64,000 nt of DNA from Tenggerimyces flavus (GTDB taxonomy: Bacteria; Actinomycetota; Actinomycetes; Propionibacteriales; Actinopolymorphaceae): positions 1,922,001 through 1,986,000 of the forward strand of contig NZ_JAFBCM010000001.1 in NCBI RefSeq assembly GCF_016907715.1, read 5' to 3'. Each line of letters begins with the position of its first letter. The first letter of the stretch is position 1. The notes beneath the pieces were generated by a model. It made no database searches. It worked only from the letters and a program-made list of their open reading frames with translations, and was not told where the DNA came from. The translations under genes were made by a program, and so were the position numbers. Positions 1 to 7,863 of this stretch are shown in pieces.

Positions 1-474
1 GTGGCGGCGTTCCATCGTTCGCGGCTCTCGCCGGCTCCGGTGCCTGCACCCGGACGACGGCTCGCGCTGGTCAAGGTCGCCGGGCTGGTGCTCGCGGGCC
101 TGAGTCTCGGCGGCGTGGCGTTCGCGGCGACCGGGATCCTGCCCGGCCCGGCTTCGCCCCCGCCCGTTCCCGCGCCGTCGGTGTCGTCGGCGGGGCCGGG
201 GACGACGCGGACGGAGGGCGTCGCCCCGAAGCCGTCGGTCTCACCGTCCGACTCCCCGACGAAGCGGCCGCAGCCCGCGCCGAAGCCGTTCCCGACGAGA
301 TCGGCGGATCCGGTTCCGGAACCCGAGCCGGTGCCGACCTTGACGAAGCAGCCCCGGCCGTGGCCCGTTCCGAGCACGTTGCCGGTGCCGACAGAGCTGC
401 CTCTTCCGACCTCGCTGCCGTTGCCGACGCGATTTCCGACAACTTTTCCGACTTTTCCGGCGAACAGGCCGTAA
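1..474 (+). CDS. Proline-rich membrane-anchored or exported protein, possibly 5'-truncated
   Basis: The frame is open from a GTG at the first base, so the true start may lie upstream of the window. As written, the protein has a basic N-terminus of about 23 residues, then one hydrophobic segment (residues about 24-45, rich in Val, Leu, Gly and Ala). The rest, about 110 residues, is low-complexity Pro, Ser and Thr with LPxPT-type periodicity near the C-terminus. This looks like a single-pass anchor with an extracytoplasmic disordered tail, or the end of a larger membrane protein. I do not recognise a family. The next gene on the same strand also carries an LP-rich linker, so the two may belong together at the cell surface (inference). 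Confidence 0.6.
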   Translation: MAAFHRSRLSPAPVPAPGRRLALVKVAGLVLAGLSLGGVAFAATGILPGPASPPPVPAPSVSSAGPGTTRTEGVAPKPSVSPSDSPTKRPQPAPKPFPTRSADPVPEPEPVPTLTKQPRPWPVPSTLPVPTELPLPTSLPLPTRFPTTFPTFPANRP

Positions 475-557
475 CACTCTCGAGACTTCCGGCGCTGTCG
501 AGAGGGAGAGGGCGCGAAGTCTGCGCCACAGCCGATCGAGAGTGAGGAACCAGCACC

Positions 558-1103
558 GTGCGAATCCGACACCTCGTCCGCAATGTCGTGGTCGCGGGAA
601 CCGTCATGAGCGCGTTGGTGCTCAGCGGCGGCGTAAGCCAGGCCGTCGAGCCGCCGCTGCCTGACCTGACGTTGCCGACCGACAGCCTGCCGTTGCCGGA
701 AGTTCCGGACCTGCCGGGTCTGCCGGGCGAGCTGCCTGACCTTCCGGGACTGCCGAACATTCCGGACCTGCCGTTGCCAGACGGCGGCTCCGACTCCGAC
801 AAGCCGGCTCCGGGGCCGAAGACCGACCTGCCCGACGCGCCGACCCCGTGCTCCGAGCCGCCCACGGTCGACGTCGACCAGGGCGACGCGGCGTTCACGA
901 CGATCACGATCAGCTTCGTCTGCGAGTCGGAGAAGTCGTTCCACAAGGTCATCACCGCCGAGATCGCCGGCCAGACGCTCTTCGAGATCGACACCCAGAC
1001 CGTGACCGCGAGCTACAGCGCGCACTCGACCACGCTGCGGGTGCCGAAGGCGACGATCTGCGTGACCGACCTGTCGACCGACTCGAAGAAGTGCCTGCCG
1101 TAA
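558..1103 (+). CDS. Exported protein with LP-rich linker and a C-terminal four-cysteine domain
   Basis: A GTG start follows a GTGAGGA ribosome-binding site at 542-548. Residues 1-29 form a signal peptide ending near SQA. Residues 32-75 are an LPD/LPG-type proline repeat and residues 76-95 are acidic and flexible. The last 85 residues form a compact domain with four cysteines (C98, C122, C168, C179; gaps 24, 46, 11). That spacing is nearly the same as in the exported proteins at 23333 and 24049, so I infer one domain family, probably with two disulphides. No enzymatic motif is visible. The role is unknown; a cell-surface or secreted location is well supported. Confidence 0.75.
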   Translation: MRIRHLVRNVVVAGTVMSALVLSGGVSQAVEPPLPDLTLPTDSLPLPEVPDLPGLPGELPDLPGLPNIPDLPLPDGGSDSDKPAPGPKTDLPDAPTPCSEPPTVDVDQGDAAFTTITISFVCESEKSFHKVITAEIAGQTLFEIDTQTVTASYSAHSTTLRVPKATICVTDLSTDSKKCLP

Positions 1104-1126
1104 CGGGCTGACGACGACTGCAAGCT

Positions 1127-1165
1127 GGGCGTCCCGGTGTCGATGGCCCCGCCATCGGGGCGCCC
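1127..1165. terminator. Hairpin between convergent genes
   Basis: A nine-pair outer stem (1127-1135 with 1157-1165, one G-U pair) encloses a six-base bulge and an inner GATGGC/GCCATC stem with a three-base loop. It lies between the stop codons of two converging genes and is followed by a T/C-rich run, so it could end transcription from either side. Confidence 0.5.
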
Positions 1166-1177
1166 TTCCACTTTCTC

Positions 1178-2545
1178 CTATGCGGGTGGGATGTTCTGGT
1201 TGCCGCGGAACAGGTTGGTCGGGTCGTAGCGGCGCTTGATCGTCGCGAGCCGTTGGTACGTCTCCGCGCCGTACGCCTCGCGGACGCGGTCGGGCCCTTC
1301 GTTGCCGAGGTGGTTGACGTACACGCCGACCGAGTCGGCCTTGATGCGTTCGAAAGTTCCATCGGCCCAGACGCGATGGCGGGTGGCCGGCTCGTCGGGG
1401 TTCTCCCAGAACGCGCAGAGCTCGACGTGGTACGCCGCCTTCCGGTGCGAGAAGGCGGTGCCGTTCGTCGAAACTCTCGCGATGGCGCCACCGAGCGGGA
1501 TGATCACGATCGCGCCGTTCGGCGAGGTGGGGTTGAGCCCGTATTCGGTCAGCGTCGCGATGGTGCTGTCGGTGAGTTTGCTCAGCAGGCGCGAACGAAT
1601 GTACGCGGGGCGGGACGGTGCCATGCCGTCGAACAGGCGCTGGAGCTCGAGGTACTCGCTCGGGCCGACCAGGTCGACGGCGGGCGGGCCGTACGCCTGC
1701 AGCCTCGCGAGCGCGGCCTTGCCCTCGCCGGTCGGGTGCAGGCAGGCGGCGGCGATCGCGAGCGCGGGCTTGCCACGCAGGTCCTGGGGGACGAATGGCG
1801 CGTCGGGTGCGGTGATGAACGCCGCCAGCGCGGTGACGTCGTCGGGCGCGCTCTCGGAAAAGTGGCGGAAGTACCGCAGCGTCTCCTCGGCATTTTCGGC
1901 GCTGTACAGGAGCATGCCGCCGAGGGGGTCGGAGACCTCGTGCAGGCGGTACGTAAATTCCGTGACGATGCCGAAATTTCCGCCGCCACCGCGGATCGCC
2001 CAGAACAGGTCCTGGTTCTCGTCGTCGCTGGCTCGGAGCGCATCGCCGTTCGCGAGCACGATCTCGACGGCGACCAGGTTGTCGACGGCGAGGCCATGCT
2101 CCCTGGACAGCCAGCCGATGCCGCCGCCGAGCGTGAACCCGGCGATGCCGACGCTGGTGATGTGGCCGCCGGTCGTGGCGAGGCCGTGGGCTTGGGTCCG
2201 TTCGTCGAGCTCGCCCCAGGTGAGACCGGGGCCGGCCTTGACCGTTCTTGCTTGTGGGTCGACATCGATGTCGCGCATGGCGCGGAGATCGATGACGATG
2301 CCGCCGTCACAGCTGCCGAACCCGGCATAGCTGTGCCCGCCACCCCGGACGGCGAGCGGGAGCGCGGAGGTCTTGGCGAGACGCACGGCGAGCTGGACGT
2401 CTCGCCTGGTCGCGCATCGGGCGATCAGCGCCGGGTGGCGGTCGATCGCCTCGTTCCAGATCTTGCGCGCCTCGTCATAGGCCGGCATGCCGGGCGTGAC
2501 GAGGTCCCCTTGGAACGGGCCTATTTCGGACGTGAGGTCGTGCAT
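1178..2545 (-). CDS. FAD-linked oxidase, berberine-bridge-enzyme type
   Basis: A 455-residue flavin oxidase of the PCMH/BBE family, which oxidises sugars, alcohols or secondary metabolites using covalently bound FAD and oxygen. The FAD-binding domain spans about residues 35-205. RGGGHSYAG carries H71, the expected histidyl-FAD attachment site. The second attachment cysteine of bicovalent members is not evident. The C-terminal BBE motif (YDPTNLFRGNQNI) is intact. I chose the ATG at 2545 because GGGGGA precedes it at good spacing; a start at 2572 would add nine codons. A small antibiotic-monooxygenase-like gene lies upstream on the same strand, 84 bases away. No signal peptide, so probably cytoplasmic. 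Substrate unknown. Confidence 0.85.
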   Translation of the reverse strand: MHDLTSEIGPFQGDLVTPGMPAYDEARKIWNEAIDRHPALIARCATRRDVQLAVRLAKTSALPLAVRGGGHSYAGFGSCDGGIVIDLRAMRDIDVDPQARTVKAGPGLTWGELDERTQAHGLATTGGHITSVGIAGFTLGGGIGWLSREHGLAVDNLVAVEIVLANGDALRASDDENQDLFWAIRGGGGNFGIVTEFTYRLHEVSDPLGGMLLYSAENAEETLRYFRHFSESAPDDVTALAAFITAPDAPFVPQDLRGKPALAIAAACLHPTGEGKAALARLQAYGPPAVDLVGPSEYLELQRLFDGMAPSRPAYIRSRLLSKLTDSTIATLTEYGLNPTSPNGAIVIIPLGGAIARVSTNGTAFSHRKAAYHVELCAFWENPDEPATRHRVWADGTFERIKADSVGVYVNHLGNEGPDRVREAYGAETYQRLATIKRRYDPTNLFRGNQNIPPA

Positions 2546-2565
2546 CAGATCCCCCTGAATGCTGG

Positions 2566-2588
2566 CGTACACCTGGGAAAGGTGTACG
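2566..2588. promoter_or_regulatory. Perfect 9-bp dyad upstream of the FAD oxidase
   Basis: CGTACACCT and AGGTGTACG are separated by five bases. The dyad sits 20 bases before the FAD-oxidase start and between that gene and the upstream monooxygenase. Its size suits an operator for a dimeric repressor; a small hairpin in a shared transcript is the alternative. Confidence 0.35.
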
Positions 2589-2629
2589 TGGGCAGGCTTG
2601 ACGCCTGATGGGAAGCCGCTGGGCAGGTG

Positions 2630-2935
2630 CTAGGAAGGCAGCTCTGTGGGCTGGGCCTCGAAGACGCGGATCGTCGCCTTGCCGGCCGCCATGTGCGCGA
2701 GCGTCGCGTCGAGCTTCGCCATATGGTCGCTGGCGATATGAGCTTGGAGAGCCTCGAGGTCGCGCCACTCCTCGACGGCGGTGAACTCGTCCGGATCGGT
2801 GAGGCTCTGCAGGTACGCGTAGTGCAGACAGCCCTCGTCCCGAGCGTTCGTCGCCCGCTGCATCGCCTCGAGCGCCTCGGCCGTCTCCTGGCGGTGCTCG
2901 GGCTTGGATCTGAGGATGGCGTGGACCACGATCAC
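2630..2935 (-). CDS. Antibiotic biosynthesis monooxygenase (ABM) domain protein
   Basis: A 101-residue protein of the dimeric ferredoxin-like ABM fold. These are small cofactor-independent monooxygenases or quinol-detoxifying proteins. The family pattern is visible: a hydrophobic first strand (VVHAILRSKPEH), a central GCLHYAYLQSLTDPDEF strand, the EEWRDLEALQAHIASDH helix with the conserved HIxSxH-like region, and a final strand (IRVFEAQP). The GTG at 2935 gives the usual family length; longer readings upstream run into unrelated sequence. It is upstream of, and co-oriented with, the FAD oxidase, so the two may act on the same compound (inference). Confidence 0.7.
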   Translation of the reverse strand: MIVVHAILRSKPEHRQETAEALEAMQRATNARDEGCLHYAYLQSLTDPDEFTAVEEWRDLEALQAHIASDHMAKLDATLAHMAAGKATIRVFEAQPTELPS

Positions 2936-3046
2936 GCCTTCGAGCGTAGGCGGTCGTCGGCCCGATGCGGAGTTTCGCGTTGAAACGTGGGGGTTTCCCG
3001 GATCCAAGTCCGTCACGTACGGGGCACGGTGGTTGAATCGACGGCG

Positions 3047-3544
3047 ATGATCACCCTCCCTGAAGCGCCACGTCTGCTGCCGCCCTCCACCGCGGTCAAG
3101 GTCTCCTATCTCACTGGCGAGCAGGTGGACTGCGTCGCGCGCGGCTCCGAGACCGACTGGCTCGGCCCCGCCAGCGAGGACTTCGACGGCTTCGTCGCCG
3201 CACGCGTCGGCGTCAAGGAACGCTGGAACGTACCGTCCACGGTCTTCTGGTACCAGGCCGGCGAGCACTACCTCGGCACGCTGGTGATCCGGCACGAGCT
3301 CACCGACGAGCTGTTCGTCGAGGGCGGCCACATCGGCTACCACGTGGTCGCGCCGTGGCAGCGGCAAGGCCACGCGACGCGCATGCTCGGCGCAGGCATC
3401 GCCCACGCGCGGGACCTCGGCCTCAGCCGGGTCCTGCTCACCTGCGCACCCGAGAACGAGCCGTCCCGCCGGGTCATCGCCGCCAACGGCGGCAAGCAGG
3501 ACGAGACTCTGGGCGACGCGCTCCGGTTTTGGATCGACTGCTAG
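3047..3544 (+). CDS. GNAT-family N-acetyltransferase
   Basis: A 165-residue acetyltransferase that would transfer acetyl from acetyl-CoA to an amine. The acetyl-CoA-binding motif is seen in HVVAPWQRQGHATRML (R-x-x-G-x-A type), followed by the typical NEPSRRVIAANGG segment near the C-terminus. The N-terminal half (GPASEDFDGFVAARVG, then WYQAGEHYLGTLVIRHEL) matches the substrate-binding strands of GNAT proteins. I start at the ATG at 3047, which fits the family length, although no strong ribosome-binding site is visible. It is divergent from the monooxygenase and has no operon partner. Substrate cannot be inferred. Confidence 0.8.
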   Translation: MITLPEAPRLLPPSTAVKVSYLTGEQVDCVARGSETDWLGPASEDFDGFVAARVGVKERWNVPSTVFWYQAGEHYLGTLVIRHELTDELFVEGGHIGYHVVAPWQRQGHATRMLGAGIAHARDLGLSRVLLTCAPENEPSRRVIAANGGKQDETLGDALRFWIDC

Positions 3545-3629
3545 CGGGTTCTTGAAGGTTGGTCTAAGGCTGGCTGAACGGCCCTTGGTTCACTGCTGAG
3601 TGCGGTGCGGATCAAGGGGGACGTCGGTC

Positions 3630-4562
3630 ATGTCAGCTCGTACCACCTTCTTCACCCGGCGGCAGCTGCTCGCCGGCGGTGCGGCGCTCGGCGGAGTCGC
3701 CGTCGCCACGCTGAACGGACGCATCCTCGCCTCGGGCATCCCCGGAGCGTCCGCGGTCGCGTCGATCGGTGCCGGCGTCCTCGTGGGCAGCCGGTCCAAC
3801 TTCGGCGCGCCGAAGGTGCGGGCGGACCAGGCCGCTGGTTCGTTCCTGTGCATCGATTCGTGGGGCGGCGAGCTCCGCGTGCCGCCGCGGTTCGCCAGCT
3901 CGGCGCACGACGGTGCGGTGCGGCGGCACAGCACTGTCGCGAACCCGCTCGGCCTGTCCATCACCAACTCTGGTGGAGGATTCTCGCCGGCGAGTGCGCC
4001 GTACGGGCTGATCGAGCGCGCGGCCGTCGGCACCGCGCTGCTCGGTCGGGTGGTCGTCCGCGCGGACGGCAGCATCGACGGCGTGGCGCCGGCTCGTACG
4101 GTGCAGCCGCTCGCACATCGCTCCTGGAGGTACGCGATGCCGCGACTCGGCGTCGTGAACTCCTCCTCGCGGTTGTACGTGAGCCAGCCGTTCGACGACT
4201 CGATCCGGGTCATCCAGCTCGCGGGCGACCCGGCATCGGCTCGGACCGTCCGTTCCTGGCTGCTCGCCCAACCCGTCGACCTGGCGCCGGTACTTCCGGA
4301 CTCGGCGAGCACGACTTTGCCGGAGGGCAGCGATATTTTCGTCTGCAACCGCGGAAATGCCACGATCGTGCGGATGCGGCAGGACGGCTCGGTCGCGGCG
4401 GTGCGTCGCGTGCTGATCAACGGCTGGTCGCTGGGCCGGCACGCTTGGCTGAACGGGATCGCGACGTCGGCGGATGGTGCGCGACTGTTCGTGACGTACG
4501 TGGGGAGCCTGCCGGGCTCCGACGACTGCTACGGCGGGGTGGTGGAGCTGCCTACCTTCTGA
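3630..4562 (+). CDS. Tat-exported protein with propeller-like repeats, function unknown
   Basis: 310 residues starting at an ATG preceded by AAGGGGGA. Residues 1-40 contain a twin-arginine signal (TRRQLLAGG followed by a hydrophobic stretch), so it should be exported folded. The mature part has repeated blade-like strings such as SRLYVSQPFDDSIRVIQL, SDIFVCNRGNATIVRMRQDGSV and ADGARLFVTYVGSLPG, which resemble NHL or lactonase-type beta-propellers. I cannot assign an enzyme activity. Its stop codon overlaps the end of the convergent flavin-oxidoreductase gene by 11 bases. It was not recognised as a named family. Confidence 0.65.
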   Translation: MSARTTFFTRRQLLAGGAALGGVAVATLNGRILASGIPGASAVASIGAGVLVGSRSNFGAPKVRADQAAGSFLCIDSWGGELRVPPRFASSAHDGAVRRHSTVANPLGLSITNSGGGFSPASAPYGLIERAAVGTALLGRVVVRADGSIDGVAPARTVQPLAHRSWRYAMPRLGVVNSSSRLYVSQPFDDSIRVIQLAGDPASARTVRSWLLAQPVDLAPVLPDSASTTLPEGSDIFVCNRGNATIVRMRQDGSVAAVRRVLINGWSLGRHAWLNGIATSADGARLFVTYVGSLPGSDDCYGGVVELPTF

Positions 4563-5415
4563 GGGTGAGCTGTTCGAGGACCTTCTCGTCGCCCTTGAAC
4601 GGCTCGGTGGTCCGCGGCTCGTGCACGATGACGTCGGTGAACCCGAGCTCCTCGGCCCGGCCGACGGCGTTCTCGAAGTGGTCGACGCTGGAGAGCGCGA
4701 GGGTGCCGGAGCTGTCGAGGGCGAGGTAGCGGTCGATGGTTGCCGGGTCGCGGCCGGCCTCGGCGAGGACGTCGGTGAGCTGGTCGGACTGGTGCTTGAC
4801 GCCGTTCCACCAGTCCTCGTTCGTCTCGCCGTCGCGCGGGCCGGTGGTCACCCAGCCTTGCCCGTACTTGGCGACCAGCCGCATCGACCGCGGCCCACTG
4901 GCGGCGACGACGAACGGGAGGCGCGGCTCCTCGACGCATCCGGGCAGCGTGCGAGCGTCGACGGCCTGGTAGAAGGCGCCGTCATAGTTGACGTGGTCGT
5001 CGGTGAGGAGCTGGTCGAGGAGCTCGAGAAACTCGCCGAGCCGCGCGACGCGCTTGCCGGGCGGGAGGACGTCGTTCCCGAGCACGGTCGCGTCCACCCC
5101 GATGCCGCCGGCGCCGAAGCCGAGGACGAAGCGGCCGCGGGAGATGTCGTCGAGGGAGAGGAGCTCTCGGACGAACGAGACGGGGTGGCGGAAGTTCGGG
5201 GAGGCGACGAACGTGCCCAGCTTGATGCGCTGCGTGGCGATTGCGGCCGCGGTGAGCGTGGGAACGGTGCCGAACCAAGGCCCGTCGGCGAGCGTCCGCC
5301 AGGCGAGGTGGTCGAACGTCCAAGCGTGGTCGAACCCCAGCTCCTCCGCCCGCCGCCACCTCGGTTCGGCGTCTCGCCACCGGAACTCGGGCAGGATCGT
5401 CAAGCCATAGCGCAT
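4552..5415 (-). CDS. LLM-class flavin-dependent oxidoreductase
   Basis: A 287-residue TIM-barrel oxidoreductase of the luciferase-like monooxygenase superfamily, using FMN or F420. Recognisable family features are MRYGLTILPEFRW at the N-terminus, FDHAWTFDHLAW, the IKLGTFVASPNFRHPV segment, FVLGFGAGG, and ASGPRSMRLVAKYGQGW. The ATG at 5415 gives the standard start at the first beta strand. TACGTT lies seven bases upstream on the coding strand and could be the -10 box of a leaderless transcript, though no clear -35 is present. It overlaps the convergent Tat-exported protein by 11 bases. Substrate is unknown; actinobacterial members are often F420-dependent (family knowledge). Confidence 0.8.
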   Translation of the reverse strand: MRYGLTILPEFRWRDAEPRWRRAEELGFDHAWTFDHLAWRTLADGPWFGTVPTLTAAAIATQRIKLGTFVASPNFRHPVSFVRELLSLDDISRGRFVLGFGAGGIGVDATVLGNDVLPPGKRVARLGEFLELLDQLLTDDHVNYDGAFYQAVDARTLPGCVEEPRLPFVVAASGPRSMRLVAKYGQGWVTTGPRDGETNEDWWNGVKHQSDQLTDVLAEAGRDPATIDRYLALDSSGTLALSSVDHFENAVGRAEELGFTDVIVHEPRTTEPFKGDEKVLEQLTLRR

Positions 5416-5961
5416 GGCGCCCAACGTATTGCACACCATCGACGTACCGCTCCGGCCGCACGCCTGACGGAAGGCCCGGTGGCCACGTTTTCGTCCCCAG
5501 GTGCCGATCTCGGGAAGTTCTCCACAGATCCTCGGCGGGCTCCCCGTTCGGCCCGGCTCGGGGCGATGCTGGAGTCAGTCGCATTTTCAGCGGCAGGCCT
5601 CGGGTCGCTCCAGCCAGCCGCCGGCTCGGCCCTGCCCGGAAGGCAGTCTGGTCGCCCGATGCGAGCCCGGTGGGTACAGGTGGGGGACAGGCCTCTCGCC
5701 CGGCGGAGCGACTGTTGGGGACAGCCCACCCCCTGGGCGGGCGGCGGGCCGGCGAGTGTACGGCTGAGTCTAGGGGGAGCGGAGGGTTAGCGCGAGCGTC
5801 AAGGCCAGGTTGACGCGGGAGATGGGGCGTCAAGGGAGGGTTGACGACGAGGCTCGAGCTGCAAAGTAGGTGACATGTCAAGGAACGTTCATTCCTGTTG
5901 CGACGGGTAGCCATCCGGAGACGATGGGTGGGCTCTCGGTCGGCCGGGCGAGGAGGCCTCT
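5416..5961. other. 546-base non-coding gap
   Basis: No frame here has a convincing start, codon pattern or protein similarity. The left 350 bases hold only GC-rich sequence with weak local inverted repeats. The right part contains the three regulatory-looking dyads listed separately. Confidence 0.5.
5796..5880. promoter_or_regulatory. Array of three GTCAA/TTGAC-type dyads
   Basis: Two 20-bp units at 5796-5815 and 5827-5846 each have perfect arms CGTCAA and TTGACG around seven bases; they are 31 bases apart, about three helical turns. A third site, TGACATGTCA at 5871-5880, is a perfect 10-bp palindrome with the same half-site letters. The array ends 81 bases before the start of the secreted beta-helix gene, so it is a candidate operator set for that gene. 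Confidence 0.45.
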
Positions 5962-7515
5962 GTGTTCGCATCTCGATCACTGCTGCGCTGGACGGTTCCG
6001 CTCGCCATGCTGGCGGCGGCGACGGTCACCGCCACGCCGACGGCAGCTGTGGCTGAGACTTGCGTCGGCGTCAACGTTCCCGTCGGCGGCAACATCCAGG
6101 CCGCCATCGATGCCCGTCCCGCTGGCACCACGTACTGCCTCGCCGCCGGCCTCTATCGACTCACCGCCCCACTGAGGCTCAAGACCGGTGACACCCTCTG
6201 GGGCGCGGGTCCTTCCCCCACCAGCGGCACCATGCTCACCGGCGCCCGCGTGCTGACCGGCTGGACCGCGTCCGGCGCCAACTGGTACGTCGCCGGCGCC
6301 CTCCCCGCGGCCTACGCAGACGGCGGCAAGTGCGAGGTCCTCACGACCAACCTCTGCCAGAAGCGCGAGGACGTCTTCCGCAACAGCACCCAGCTGCTCC
6401 GGGTCGCCACGCTCGCCGAGCTCGGGCCGGGCAAGTTCTTCGCCGACTACGCGGCCAACTGCGTCTACGTTCGCGACAACCCCGCCGCGGTCACCATGCA
6501 GATCGGCCGCACCGCGCAGGCGATCGCCGTCGCGGGGGCGAGCAACGTGGTCGTCCGCGGCCTCGGCGTACGGTACTTCGCCTCGCCCAGCCAGGTCGGC
6601 GCCATCGAGCTCGGCCAAGGGTGGCGGGTGTTCAGCGTCGAGACCAGCTACAACCACGCGCTGGGGTTCAGGTTCCTCGGCAACAACGCGTCGTTCACCG
6701 CGGGACGTACCTCGTACAACGGCCAGCTCGGCGGCGGCGTGAACGGTGGCCGCAACTTCACGATCGCGAACGTCGAGGTCGACCACAACAACGCGCAGGC
6801 GCTGTACTGGGTGAGCGACTGGGAGTCCGGCGGCATCAAGGTCACGAACGGCGCGACCGGCGTGGTCGACCAGGCCCTCGTTCACGACAACTTCGGCATC
6901 GGCCTGTGGGCCGACGGCCAGGCCGGCGACCCCGCGGTGGCGAACTCGTTGCGGTTCACGAACTCGCAGATCCTCCGCAACTCCGCCGACGGCGTGCGCT
7001 TCGAGATCAGCTACAACGGCAAGATCTCCGGCAACACCGTGAACGACAACGGCTGCGACCTGCTCGGCCGGCGCGGGCCGCAGAACCCGGCCGGCCTCCC
7101 CGACGGCGCCGGCATCGACGTGAACTCGTCCATCAGCGTGACAGTGTCCGACAACACCGTGAGCCGCAACCACAACGCGATCGGCGGGCAGGAACGGCGG
7201 GGTCGCGAGCTCCACCTGCAGCACCTCCGGGTCGTGAACAACACGATCGACAGCACCAAGTGCGCGAACGGGTTCGGCCTCGCGCTCACCGGTGTGGTGA
7301 GCGATCAGAAGCCGGACAAGCCGCCGTACTGGGGCCACGCGTTCGACGCGACGGGCGACAACAAGTTCATCGGGAACGACTACAAGATCCCCGCGGCCGA
7401 TGGCGGGCTCAATGCTCCGCGGTACGCGTGGGCTGGCCGGTACTGGGACAAGTGGTCCACCTGGATCGGCGCCGACGCCCAGGACGCCGGCGGAACGGCT
7501 GTCGTCCTCCCCTGA
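5962..7515 (+). CDS. Secreted right-handed parallel beta-helix protein
   Basis: 517 residues from a GTG preceded by GAGGAGG. Residues 1-30 are a signal peptide ending near AVAE. The segment GGNIQAAIDARPAGTTYCLAAG is the usual entry of a parallel beta-helix (polysaccharide-lyase-like) fold. It is followed by many short N-rich turns (FTNSQILRNSADGVRFE, ISGNTVNDNGC, VSDNTVSRNHNAIGG, RVVNNTID) typical of PbH1 repeats, at about residues 190-430. Such proteins bind or cleave polysaccharides outside the cell. No specific lyase or hydrolase catalytic set could be identified by eye. It stands alone, with the dyad array upstream and a large hairpin downstream. Confidence 0.75.
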   Translation: MFASRSLLRWTVPLAMLAAATVTATPTAAVAETCVGVNVPVGGNIQAAIDARPAGTTYCLAAGLYRLTAPLRLKTGDTLWGAGPSPTSGTMLTGARVLTGWTASGANWYVAGALPAAYADGGKCEVLTTNLCQKREDVFRNSTQLLRVATLAELGPGKFFADYAANCVYVRDNPAAVTMQIGRTAQAIAVAGASNVVVRGLGVRYFASPSQVGAIELGQGWRVFSVETSYNHALGFRFLGNNASFTAGRTSYNGQLGGGVNGGRNFTIANVEVDHNNAQALYWVSDWESGGIKVTNGATGVVDQALVHDNFGIGLWADGQAGDPAVANSLRFTNSQILRNSADGVRFEISYNGKISGNTVNDNGCDLLGRRGPQNPAGLPDGAGIDVNSSISVTVSDNTVSRNHNAIGGQERRGRELHLQHLRVVNNTIDSTKCANGFGLALTGVVSDQKPDKPPYWGHAFDATGDNKFIGNDYKIPAADGGLNAPRYAWAGRYWDKWSTWIGADAQDAGGTAVVLP

Positions 7516-7554
7516 CAGCTGGGCTTCCGCGTGTGCTGTTGCGCTGGTCCCTGA

Positions 7555-7733
7555 CGTTTCGAATGAGGGCGTCCCTCTGTCGAATAGCCCGGTCCATCCA
7601 CCATGTCCCATCAAACTGTGGGGTTCTGGTCGCGACACGCTGGCGTGTCGCGACCAGAACCCCACACTTTCGCGAAGGGCGGAGGGTCCCCCCGCTCGAG
7701 GAGATCGCTACAGGGACGCCCTCATGCGAAACG
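7555..7733. repeat. Nested inverted repeat around a terminator
   Basis: The arms 7555-7576 and 7712-7733 match as inverted repeats in 21 of 22 positions (left arm begins CGTTTCGAATGAGGG). Inside them lies a separate perfect 23-bp stem at 7617-7666. The whole 179-base unit fills much of the 348-base gap between the beta-helix gene and the aldehyde dehydrogenase gene. It has the shape of a small non-autonomous element or a two-layer hairpin. No target-site duplication was recognised. Confidence 0.5.
7617..7666. terminator. Perfect 23-bp stem with four-base loop
   Basis: Left arm 7617-7639 pairs without mismatch to 7644-7666 around CTGG. Beyond one C-C mismatch, AAA and TTT extend the pairing outward. 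It lies about 100 bases after the beta-helix stop codon and is a strong factor-independent terminator candidate. Confidence 0.7.
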
Positions 7734-7863
7734 ACGAGGAGTGCAGAGGCGTGCGTAGGTGGTGGGCCGGGGTTGGTCAGGGGTTGTCCGGCGGGGTTGG
7801 GGTGGGCGGTCGTAGAGTCGAGGTGGGCTAAACGTCAGATGTCTTGGGGAAGGGGCTGTCGGC

